Assembly: GCF_030463535.1 (NCBI RefSeq)
Contig: NC_132894.1
Location: forward strand, 16,921,933-16,985,932
DNA from: Salminus brasiliensis
Taxonomy: Eukaryota; Chordata; Actinopteri; Characiformes; Bryconidae
DNA: 64,000 nucleotides
Reading direction: 5' to 3'
The stretch's first letter is position 1. Every line of letters begins with the position of its first letter. The notes beneath the pieces were generated by a model. That model was not told where the DNA came from and made no database searches. It saw only the letters and a program-made list of their open reading frames with translations. Positions 13,013 through 44,804 of the stretch are shown here, piece after piece. Both the position numbers and the translations under genes were made by a program.

Positions 13013-13468
13013 CATTCCAATCTTCGTGTATAGTGATGTGAAATTCTCCTCTTCTTCCAATTATTGCAACACCCTATAAGCATATACTACTACTTATCGT
13101 TGCTTATTGCTGCAATGGTTGTAATCTACATCAACGGACCCACTGCCACACCGGAAGGTCTACACAACCCATGAACATTAATGAGTTCAATAGTCTTCTT
13201 AGTCACTGGCTCTGCATGACAATCACAGCCACGGTCAACAACATGAAGCAGAATCTTAAAGGATCCGTGCCACAAGGAATTTTTTTTTTTAGACCAAAAG
13301 AAAGCCCTCAACACTATTACTAATAAAGTGCTTGGTAAGTATGTACACGTACACACTATAAAATTAGATAGCCCAGGCCCAGTCTTAACACAAAATTCAC
13401 ATGTGAGGAAATTCCCTGCATAAATGCTTGTAACCAAAGACCAGCTATGGGGTAGTGAGTTAGTAAGT

Positions 13469-13690
13469 AGGGATGCACCGATATGGAATCTGTGAGCCGA
13501 TAACGATAACCAATAGTGAAACTTTGCTGTTGCTGATACCAACAACCAATATTTGACTATTTTGTTGCAAAGTAAGTTCACTTTAGACTTAAGCATACGT
13601 CAAATCCGCTGAATCAAATCACTGGTTGGAATAATCAGCCATAATTTCAATATCGGAACAATAACTGACATATCGGCTGTCATAATAAGT
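13469..13690. mobile_element. Fragment of a 'GGGATGCACCGATA' MITE
   Basis: The left end TAGGGATGCACCGATATGG at 13469 matches the well-known terminal sequence of a fish hAT-type MITE. The interior carries repeated 'CCGATA/TATCGG' pieces, and the last of these (CATATCGGCTGTC, near 13670) may be the decayed right end. No clear target duplication is seen. Confidence 0.5.
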
Positions 13691-13765
13691 GCCACCACGT
13701 TTCCCAAAGAATTAGCATTAGTAGGTGAGAGAGCCAGATGTGCTATGCTCACATCATGTGGCCAC

Positions 13766-34517
<20,752 letters not shown>

Positions 34518-35071
34518 AGTGCTGTGACCCAATCCTGTCCAAAAAAAAAAAAGCACATCAAAAAGGGAGGGGAAAGCAGAGGAAAAAAAAAACACTAGTA
34601 TGTGTGTGTGTGTGTGTGTGTGTATGGTTGTTTTTACACACCCTACAATAAGCAATGGTGTAAAACTATGATTCAGTACCAATAGGACCATTCAGTCCTT
34701 TTATTTACGTTCAGGCACTGATCATCAAACCGTTCAGAAAAACAATAATCAATAAACAACATAAGACGAGCTAAACTCACAGCCTATGCACCTGTCCACT
34801 GCAGGTGCTGTTCTTTAAAGGACGTTAGTCTCTTAAAACATTGTTATCTAGTCTAAAATAAAGAAATGTGGGTGAAAACAGCCCTGCAGTGTTTAAACAG
34901 TGACAGCTGTCCGACAGCTAGTGATAGCCAGCAAGCTAACGGTGGGAAGCAGTCAAGTAGCAACTCCAAGCTCTCAGGTGGAAAAACGGCTAGCGTGCAA
35001 ACACTTGATTAAAAGCCAAGTAAAGTGAAATTCACTTAAAAAAAAAACAGGAACAGAGAAAGGAAACTTAC

Positions 35072-35290
35072 CGAAAGCTTGACTGAAAGCAGCAGACGGC
35101 TGCGGAGGAGTCGGTGAAGCTCTGAAAAGTTTGCTTCAGGTAAGCTGTCTGGTTGACCAGCAGGCCTGCTCGCAGTAGCCAGAGTTAGCTAGCACACTAA
35201 CTTCACTGCTGCCTCGCTTCCCTCCCGCTGTCCAACTTACAAAACACAACAAACTCAACTTCAATAGAAATGAAAGAGGCAGCCGCCAAA
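35072..35290 (-). other. ect2: ect2 non-coding first exon (5' end approximate)
   Basis: The donor GTAAGT at 35071-35066 follows TTTCG and ends an upstream exon that must be untranslated, because ATG lies in exon 2 (acceptor at 34536-34535). The transcription start cannot be fixed from sequence; it should lie below the CHR element at 35402, so the exon probably starts between about 35200 and 35390. Confidence 0.6.
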
Positions 35291-35510
35291 CGGCGAGGTC
35301 TTTTAGCACAGCACAGGCTAAGACAGGCTAAGAAACGAGCCTGAACATTAAATCCATTTTCCAAGCTCCGGCCGTCCGGACAGCTCTTCTCCCTTTCTGA
35401 ATTCAAAACTGAAGGCATGCGGAGGACCCGCGCGCTCATTGGCTGAGACGTGTGAGCTTAGCGGAAGTGCTGCATCGCGGGTCCGGATTGGCTGTTGAAT
35501 TCAAACAACG
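35270..35510 (-). promoter_or_regulatory. ect2: ect2 promoter with CCAAT boxes, CHR and E2F-like site
   Basis: On the minus strand, in transcription order: TTTGAA (35505-35500), CCAAT (35491-35487), an ETS-like ACTTCCGC (35467-35460), CCAAT (35442-35438), TTTGAA (35407-35402) and TTTGGCGG (35290-35283). A CCAAT box about 30 bases upstream of a TTTGAA CHR is the standard plan of G2/M genes controlled by NF-Y and the DREAM/MuvB complexes, and ECT2 is a known cell-cycle gene of that class. The region is GC-rich compared with its surroundings and has no TATA box at a sensible place. Confidence 0.72.
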
Positions 35511-36179
35511 ATGCAGTGGGAGCAGCGCGTGCGGTTGGTGCTGGGGCTCGAAACAGACAAAAGCCCATAGGAAAACTCAAAAGATCATCATTTTCTCAAT
35601 TATATATTTTTTTATTCGCATAGGGAATTTTGAAAAGCATTTCAGATCAAATGTCTGATTTCATAAATATATTGGCAGTCGTTAAAAAAAGTGTAAAGTG
35701 TATTTGACAATACTTGTTATCTCAACCCTTTGTTTATATTATGGCCATATACAGTATAAAACTGTATATAGTTGTTTTTTTTTAAACAAACATTTATTTG
35801 CACAAATGCCAGCTTTAAATCAAGCAGAAAGTTCAAACATGCAGCTACACCTTTGGTGGTGTTTTTTTACTGTAGAATGTATTGGTGGGTGGTAACCTTT
35901 CAAATATTGACGCTGCCATTGGTCGCAGCAGAAGCAGGAATGCCTCTGATTGGACTGCATTTGGTTTGCTCTTGGTCGTTGAGTGGCATTGCCATGGGGA
36001 GATAAAAAAAAAGAGCTCTCTTAGGTCTGGGAAGGGATTTTAAAATATCATAAAGCAGCCAATCAGCCAGAAAATCAGCCAATTCACTGTCTGGAAAATA
36101 ATTTAGCCAACATAGTCAGACCAGGCCATCTTAGCGTAGCAAGTTCAGCCCAAGAGCAGACAGGTATTTATGTAAAGAA
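35511..36179. other. Intergenic, no gene seen
   Basis: Lies upstream of the ect2 promoter. CCAAT pentamers occur on the minus strand near 35919 and 35949, but nothing else suggests a promoter. No coding sequence is recognised. Confidence 0.5.
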
Positions 36180-36187
36180 GTTTCCAA

Positions 36188-36529
36188 TAGAGCTGGGCAA
36201 TATCATAATATTTTATCGTATCGTGATCAATTTTGTTATTGTGCATAATATGCTTTCACGAGTGTATTGTGAATATTGTTCGTGCTTAAAGAATACGATT
36301 AACTGCACGTTTCATTACAAAGAGTGTAATCAGTCTTATTTAATTAAATAGAGTGAAGCATATTTTAAGTAAAAATCATGTTACTCAGTATGGGAGAGTA
36401 TTTGGAAAGCAGTTTTTACGCTGTTGGTACATCTTGTCTACATGACAAAATATTGAGATAAATATCATGTATCGTAAAAATGTCTTTAAATATCGTGATA
36501 GAATTTGTTTTCCATATCGCCCAGCTCTA
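36188..36529. mobile_element. hAT-type MITE with 8-bp target duplication
   Basis: A 342-base element with terminal inverted repeats TAGAGCTGGGCAATAT (left) and ATATCGCCCAGCTCTA (right). It is flanked on both sides by GTTTCCAA (36180-36187 and 36530-36537). An 8-base duplication is the mark of hAT transposases. The interior is rich in ATCGTATCG-type pieces and has no coding capacity, so the element is non-autonomous. The intact duplication and near-perfect ends suggest a fairly recent insertion. Confidence 0.93.
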
Positions 36530-36559
36530 GTTTCCAACAATACTAAAATGTCATCACTG

Positions 36560-36900
36560 GACTTACATGTAACTTATGACACAGCAGATGTCCAAAAATA
36601 TGTATCTACCACCAGAAAATGACACGATTGATTTCAAAGTCAAAATCTTTGCTTTCAAAACAAATAAAAAAAAAAAAAATGACCCAAAACATTCCAGTAA
36701 ATTGACCAAGAAATATCTCAAAAATAACAGGAGTTCTAAAATGGCCAGGTTCAAGCCCAGATCTTAATCCAATTGAGATGCTGTGATGTGATTTGAAACG
36801 GGTGATGCATGCAAGAAAAACCTCAAACAGCTTTCTGCATTGAAGAATTGGGAAACAAGTTTCTCCCAGTCGATGTCAGAGACTGGTAGATGATCTAATT
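36560..36900 (+). mobile_element. Tc1/mariner transposase C-terminal fragment
   Basis: At 36740-36790 the plus strand reads [18 protein letters not shown] code across small frame changes. It is followed by a VMHARKTS-like piece, as in the last catalytic block and tail of a Tc1 group transposase. Terminal repeats were not found; boundaries are approximate. Confidence 0.6.
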
Positions 36901-39900
36901 TGAGCTATATATTCTGAAAGAAGATATTGAATATCAATATTTTAATATTGAAATGTCGATATATCTTAATAAAGAACTAAATATTTAACACAGTGTCCTA
37001 ATTGTTTCACATGCCTATATGGACAGACATGTGATGTAAAGGTAGGGCATTTTTTCTTATTTTCTGATTTCAAAGTAATAATAATGAATAATCATTTTCT
37101 GTACAGCTTTTAAGCCATTTTTAGTAACTTAAAACATGCAAAAGATGCAAAACATCTTTTGTGGTCAGGCACCAAGGTGAAAATACATTTGAAAAGCCTA
37201 AAACTATGGAAGAGAACTAAGTTAAGCTGGGAAGTCAGTGTCTTCATAGAATAAATATTTATTAAGCCTCTGGCGGGATTTCACTGCTCTGCGCATCTTA
37301 AATATTAAACCAACACAGATTCCACATGACAGGTCTCTGAAAAATGAAGTCGTCGCCTGTCTCCCATATCATTACACAAGGAAAAAGACTGGTCCTTTTT
37401 TCCAAATGAGAGCTGCTTCGAAAGTCTTCCTCTTTGTTCTGCTCTAGCTCGCCAGCATGGTGACTCCAGAGGCCAAGGCTCATAACAAATTCCTCCCAGG
37501 CAGTGGTTAGGGGCTGCTGCTGGGACTGGCTTCAGAGGGGCCTTGAGAAACCTGTGCCTGGCCTGAAGGACACACTGATGAGTACTGGTGAGAATTCCCC
37601 CATCCAACCCCTCCACCCCCCGCCCCCTTTTTTGTTTTTTAGCCTCTGACTCTGAATGTGTGGCACATTCTGCTCTTTGTAGTGGCTATGCGCTCTCCCC
37701 TTTTTTGCCTTTCCTCACAGGCCCTCTGGAGCTTGAAAGCCCCCCTCTGTAGAACAAAGCCCAGAGAAGCCTGCCTTGCCACCTTCTCCTTTCTGTCATT
37801 CTCTGAGACGCACACCTTGCAGTCTCCCCCAGGCAAACCGTCTGACATGAACTAAACGGTCGCGTGGCAAAAGATGAGCGTCTATCCAGCAGGGCTCACA
37901 AAGTCACAGTAGTCTTTCTGAGATTTCAGAAGACTGTGGAGCGAACAGAATTCATTTGGGGAATGGGGTGGTGTAATAGAATACCATGTGTCACAAAGGC
38001 TGTTTTTGCTGCATATTAAAACAGCAGGTGGAATTCACCTGCTGTGTTAATACCTTACATCTTTACCGTTAGTGCTACCTTTTATAATCTTCTCATCAAG
38101 ACCAAAAGAACTAACATTTATTCACAAAAGAAACAAAAGTGCTTTTTCCAGCTGTCTTTGTCTTTCTGTTTGACAGTTTGGCAGTAAGGAATGAAATTAG
38201 ATGAAATTAGATGACACTTTTCAGAGCAAGGAGAGATTTCTCTGTTATTAAGTTAACAGATGGAGCAACTTCCAAAAAAGGCATTCTAGGGTCCTAATTC
38301 TGACATTACTGGCATTGATAAAGACTTTCCAGTGGTTTAGATTTTCTACAATCAGAGACTGTGAATGAAAAAAATAATATATAAAACATATGTATCAAAG
38401 CTTTATGGTACCAAGAAAACCACTAGACTGTGTTTTAGAGCTCCCTGAGCATCTGCATTTATGCAGTTACATTTTATTTCCTGTAGTTGGACAGATACAA
38501 AAGTGTCACTGTAAGTAAATGTAAAATGGATCTTGTTTCTTTCTTTCTTGAGGTGTTACAATGGAGATATTACAATGCTCCATCTGCAAAGTTGCACATA
38601 ATTGAACACCAATAAGGAAAAGTCATGAACGCAGGCTTTTACTATGCACATATTTAATCGTATGTTTAAAAATTTTGACTGGTAATACATACTTGTCTGT
38701 TCGCAATCACTGACCAAATGAGTCAAAGCATCAGTTTGTAGTCTTTATAAATAAAAGAGCGCAACAATAAACTCTGCATTCCACATTTCCTTTTTTGTGC
38801 TTAGAGTCAATAAACAACTGAACAAGATCGCAAGAAAAAAGAATAATAATAATGAAGTGAAGGTTTTCTGGGAATGTTATAATTGGACCATTCGTTCTTG
38901 GTTCATGAAACGTTTGGTGTCATAATACTTATTATACATTCAGCAACATGCTGTCATTGCATTTTTCAACTTTCTAGATAAGATATGAAAATATGAAGGC
39001 AGCGTTTCGATACAGTACACTTATTGATTTCTCCTCTGCCTTTGCATTTGATTTCATGAAAAAGGTTCAGATCCAGTCACACATTACCTGTTTGTACAGT
39101 ACAGTTGGAATATTTGTGCTACAATCAAATATGAAAAGATAAAATAATGCTTAGAAGCTGAACCTGGACTGAGATCTGTGATGATTATACGAAGTTTGAA
39201 AATCAACCAGATTACACAATAAACAAGTCAACATATAAAAAAGGAGTATATAAATCTTATATAATACACATACACATAATAGATTGTATTTTTTTTCCAA
39301 AAGTGCTGCGTTTCTGACTAACAGAATCAAAAAAGTTCTTCAATTCTTTTCCATTTCAGTGTCTTTTGAGTGATAACATCAGCAGGACACAACAGAGTTT
39401 TTGTCTTTTTTTTTTCATCTTCTTCTTCTTCTTTCACTTTACCTCAGCATCTTGGCATTATTGAGCCTGTTTCTGAACAGATGCCATATTTCCTTGGAAA
39501 CATACTGCATGGCTTCTGTCTCATTCCACCATCAACCTTTTTGAACATTTCATTCAAGATGTCAATGTTTTTTATGCTGCTAAGGCACAGCAGATTACCT
39601 AATGATGGCCAACAGTGACGGGTGGCTGGCCGTGTCATCCGCCACATGGCATCAGACAATGGAGCAGAGTCTCAGCTCTAGAGTCCAAAGGCCAAAAATG
39701 GTGGCACGCTTTCCAGTGCATGAGCACTCTCTTGTCAGTGCGGCTGGGAATAGCAGCAGTAGAGGTTCCCCACTCTTCCACTATGGTGGGGCTCGTTCTA
39801 GTGCTTTACAGGATTCTGTCCAAAGGTTTAGCATCCTGCACGCTTCATGGTTGTATGGCACTATAGCAAGACAGCAACAAGAACAACGAAAAAAGACACA

Positions 39901-39912
39901 CGATGCACATGT
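36901..39912 (-). other. Intergenic sequence and probable mcf2l2 3' UTR
   Basis: The mcf2l2 stop codon is at 39913-39915, so its 3' UTR runs leftward from 39912. Minus-strand AATAAA occurs at 38478-38473, about 1.4 kb beyond the stop, and at 38122-38117. No further coding gene is recognised. A GC- and pyrimidine-rich stretch at 37560-37830 has open frames on both strands but no recognisable product. Confidence 0.4.
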
Positions 39913-40013
39913 TCAACATGCAAGTCGGTTCTCCTGGGCCCGTAGCGGCCCGGCGCTCTCCTCCGTCTCCTCTGTGTCCGTGAGAGCCGCAGTGCACAGG
40001 TCACTGAATATGT
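39913..40013 (-). CDS. mcf2l2: mcf2l2 terminal exon, acidic tail
   Basis: Preceded by a strong acceptor: a long T/C tract then TTTTAG at 40014-40019. In the phase left by either likely upstream donor it reads IFSDLCTAALTDTEETEESA and on to QENRLAC, then TGA at 39915-39913. The acidic composition contrasts with the basic alternatives in other frames, one of which stops at once. I do not recognise a named domain. Confidence 0.65.
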
Positions 40014-43000
40014 CTAAAAGCAGGGGAGGGGGAAGACAAAAAAAAAACAACCAAAAAAAAACCAGTTAATGAATCAAGCTGTTTCTTGGTGTCTGACATT
40101 GTGTGTGAATATAAAGCAACAGGCAGGTGTGGGGTGGGCAGTTACAGGAAAACCAAGCTCTGCAGTCAAAGCAACGGCATCAGTCAGTTATATTAAAGTA
40201 TGAATACTTGCAAAACAAAGTAATGATAATCATGACTGTAAAACAAAACAATAAAAGAAATGCATTAGGGAGCGACAAATTTGCATATGCTTAATGGGTA
40301 AAAACAATGCCAAGTTGCATAAAAGTAAGTAAAAGTGAAAAGCGTGAAGCCTAATGTGCAGAATATGCAAGCAACACACCCTGCTCCAACCGTAAGACCA
40401 GAATTTCAGCTTAGCCTTAGATTTTAGGAGCCAATCTGATATCCGCAAAAAGGTCTTGTTATGACAAGAGCAGTGTTTGAAGGAAACTGGGAGGGCAACA
40501 CTGTGAACACAGCAAGGCCAGGCGTCATGTAATGGAGTGCATGCCTGAAGGGATGACATCATGCTCTACTTGGACTCCTTCAAGCACAGAAAAAAAAAAC
40601 AGAAAAGAAAACTAAGCACAATATGCAAAGCAGCTCCACTGCCATACTCTCCGTTCAACCACCCATTCCCTTGTCCCCAGCCGTTTTGATCGGAGTCGAT
40701 GCCTTGCGGGTGTTCACTTTTGATTGCCATGTCTGAGCAAAAGAGGGGTGCAAGTGACATCCTGGGTCAAAGCTCTCAGTCTCTGCATCGTAACGCTGAC
40801 AGATCACATTCAGTATTACGTATAACGCAAGATTTGTTTTTATCAATAAGCGAACAATAAGCGACAAGTGTGAATTCAGAACTGAGCTTTGCCTGTAAGG
40901 AAGTATCCAAATGTCACTTTCACCTCTCTCCTACTCATCCCTGTATGGATTAGAGTGAATACCAGTGTTACTGTAAATGTCCACTGCTCCTGCTGTAGAC
41001 TGCAGGATAGTGGGCGGGACCAGCCCTGTCTTCAGAGTAATTAGGTTCTTGACTAGCCTAGAACATGAGAAAGAATGTTCACTTTAATGGCAGCACTAAA
41101 ATAAGGCCCGGGTAGGGGGGTTAGGGTTATTCTTGGACGGACGCATCATCTTCTACCGCCTCAAACCTAAACTTGTTTGATCTTTACTTGAAGGTTTTGC
41201 TTTTGCTCCTCTTTACATTTACATTAACTGCATTTCCAGAGCAACTCATCAAACATTTGAAACATGTTACACAAGTAGGCAAATGTAGTAAAATATTTTC
41301 TTATTTGTTTGTCAAATTTGTCCCTTTTTCTCCCCATTTGGTACTGCCAAATTCACTGACCTGTTTGGAACTCCCTCTAGCACTAGCAATGCTGCCAACA
41401 CTAGGAGGGTAGGAGCGTAAGGACAGTTAGGTCTCCTCCTCTGATACATGCAAAGCCACTGCCTTTTTTGAACACGCTAGGAGGAAAGCACCGGGTCCCA
41501 AGCTCCACCGCACCGCAACAGAAGCCTGTGGTGGCCGACATCCCTTAAGAGTGATGAGGGGTTAGGGCACGACCAATTGTGCTCTCTCAGACTCCAGCCG
41601 CCGATGGCAAATCGCAAGTCATGCTGCTTCAAACTCACGAACCTGGGCCATAGTGGTAGCGCATTAGACCGCTGAGTCACTCGGAGCCTTGCTTGCCCAC
41701 AAACTCTTATTGGTGTAGGGTAGTGTCGGCCGGGAAATTGAACCCTAGTCTGCCATGTGATACGTATCAGTATCAGTATCAAACATTTCAACAAAAAGTA
41801 CAAGCCAGTCATAAGTAGCTATTATCATTAAACAAACATTTAATGGAACATTTATTTATTTATTTATATAATTAAATATATAATATATATTTATATATTT
41901 GTTCTAAGTTTAAGCAACTTGTTTAAAGGGCACACATTAAAGTTTAGTACCTTTTTAAATATAGAGATATGTATCTGAAGGTGAAATTGCTGCATAAGCA
42001 CTTTTTTTCTTAACATAAGCACAGTTTCTTAACTTTTTTTTATTCCACTGCTCAGAAATGTGAATTGAATGTGAACACCTGTCTGTTCAAGCTTAGCAAG
42101 ATTATGCTTCCCTACTTGCACGTGTTCCTGCATTGTGGCAATTACAATTTTTTCATAGATCTGAAACTTTTCAAAAGTGCAGTTACTCAACCAGTAAATG
42201 CTAATCTTTTAATACTATTATATATAATGTGGGATAAGAAATCAAAAAAAGTGGAACTTTGGATTTATAGCCATCTTTATAGCTATGAAGTATTTAGGTC
42301 AGAGTCGATATCGGTATCGGCAGATGCTTGAAAATCTGGTATCTGCATTACACCAACCGCTATGTCTGTTAATGTGAACTCGCTGGCTAATTTCCTCCCT
42401 CTTGCTCTTTAACTGAAGACTTCTTAAGGGAAAGCTTAGAGGTGTTTCGCTAATTAGCATTAGCCTCATGCTAACGCCACATCAGAATTAAGTACTAAAG
42501 TCAGTCTCAACTTTGTAAAAAGAACAAGCTGTCAACACAGGGGGCAAAAACGTACTGTACACGACAGTGTGAATATGTGGGAATAACACGTACACTCACA
42601 CACACACACACACACACACACTCTCTCTCTCTCTCACACATTATGGGCAGATGTAAGCACTTTTGAGAGAAATGTGCTCTAAACTCTGAACTCTGAATGT
42701 GCGAACTGAGGCACATATACTTTGGCTAAGTTATAGGGGATTATGTTGACTGGGGTCCATGAAAGGCTGGTGAATTCTTCCTAACTCTTTATGAGTGTTT
42801 CGGGGTAGGAGGGGTGATGGCGCGGGAGGATGGCGAGTGGAGAGGGGTGCCAGACACTTGAGCGGTGCAAAACCCAAAGATGGAAAATGATTGAAGATAC
42901 TTTTAAAGATGAATTATGCATGAAGTGATGAAATATGAGCATATTCAATGCATTTTCTTAGTGCCGCTTTAATTTCATAGGGTATTAGTCACCCCAAAAT

Positions 43001-43901
43001 GCACTGCAAAAAGCTCGTGCGAAACTCACAAAGACTCTCATCCATCGGTCGCAATGGATTCTGGAGGCGATTTTCAGCACTAGCGATAACCACTCTTTGT
43101 GGTGCACGGTTGAACTGAACGTAGTGATTCATTATTAATTTTAGCCCCGTGTTTTTATTGGCATTGTAATACACACATTCATCCGCGAAACATTTTTAAT
43201 GCGGCTCATGCGCCCTCCGTTGAGCTCACTGTGAATTAAGTTTTAATTCAGGGCTAGCCATTAAAAGAAAGCTTGGATTGTAATAGGCTTTCTTTCTTAC
43301 AACATTACCTCCAAATAATGAATAAAGGTTAATGAGAGATTCGTCTATGATAGATTTTGGAGTATAAAACTGGGTAGTGGGTAGAAAGTTTTATTGGAAA
43401 TAGCTATGTCTAAAATGCAGTGTGTGTGGGGTGTGTTGGCGGGTAATGCAGTGTGTGTTAGAAATGTTTAAACCATGAATTATTCTAAATCTGTTTTTTT
43501 AAAGCAATTATTTATCATTATTAATTTATCATTTTAATTATAGCATCTGCACAATGGTCATGCCCTTGTTGACTATGTAACCCACTCTGGCCCAGGAGGG
43601 CAGCAGTCCTTAAACACTCCTACCAAACCTGGTAATTGACAGATGCGTTGAATTGGGGGGGTGTAAATGTGAAAATCACTAAGCTGTGGACTGCAGCCCC
43701 CTAGCAACAAGCCTGGATACCCCTGCTGCGGACTGTAGCTAGCTTCCTCTTTCCATTATGTGAAGTAGCCAACGACAGACTTGCTTGCTGAACCAAATCG
43801 TGGGCTAGACGAAAATAAAGTTGAGTTGACTGTGAATCAGTGAATTGTTGAATTGGACCTTTGATTCACTGAACTGAATGGCACATCATTAGTGTGTGTG
43901 G

Positions 43902-43965
<64 letters not shown>

Positions 43966-44768
43966 GACTGGAGGCCGGGAGTGCAGTGCATATGTGTGGA
44001 TATGTAAGTGACTTTCGGCAACGGTACGGTCCATTACTCACCAGTGGCCATTTTCGGCCTCTTCTACGAACTGCACTACATCTCCCGACTCCAGCGAAAG
44101 CTCATGTGGCGCACGCGCCTCATACGTCAGCTGCACTTGAAAGCGTTCAAGCTCCCCCTGAAGGCAAGAGAAAGAGGAGGGGGGGGGCAATATGAATGTG
44201 ATTAAAAAAAACTGTACAACATTCCTAGAGCTCAAAGTTCCAGTAAATAGATCTGACTAACTAAGATAAAAATAAAAATGTCTCAAAAACAGTGGATGGA
44301 TGGATAGATGTGATGTGATAGATGGTGGATAGGTGTAAATCTCCAGTAATGAAGGTTGAACACCTTACAATTGCTTAATATGAACATGTAATATGACTTA
44401 GATGTCATATGAGGTGTTTAACTGTTAAACAGCTCCCTCTGGTGGCAGGGACTGTGCAATGTCACAGAGACCTTTACTCCCCCCATGGCACATATCAGAT
44501 GCTGTCTCCTGGCTCTCTGCTAAGTTGCTCTGATCGAGCCCCTCTTCCTAAGGAGATCTTTCCTTTTTATCCATCAGGCAGATTAGAAAAAAAAATAGAA
44601 ACCGCTGGGTTTTTAAAACTGTGGGAGAGCCCACAGCAGGATAATCTCTTTTGCTTTTGGTCTATTAAATGTCAAGTCTCCTCAGCCTCGATAACCAGCA
44701 TCAGAGATAGCAAAATATCATTAAAGGTTTTTTTTTTTTTTTTTTTCAGAGGTCTCTCCATCTTCCTT

Positions 44769-44804
<36 letters not shown>

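Noticed and set aside
35138..35150. CAG/GTAAGC donor-like site on the plus strand near the ect2 promoter
   Set aside because: Could mark a divergent transcript, but no matching acceptor or exon is visible; a single donor match is expected by chance.
35203..35439. 78-codon minus-strand frame in the ect2 leader
   Set aside because: Crosses the promoter elements and likely start region, ends before the exon 1 donor, and resembles no known ECT2 N-terminus. At best an upstream frame in a long 5' UTR.
39602..40069. 155-codon plus-strand frame
   Set aside because: Antisense over the mcf2l2 last exon; openness comes from the constrained opposite strand and GC-rich composition.
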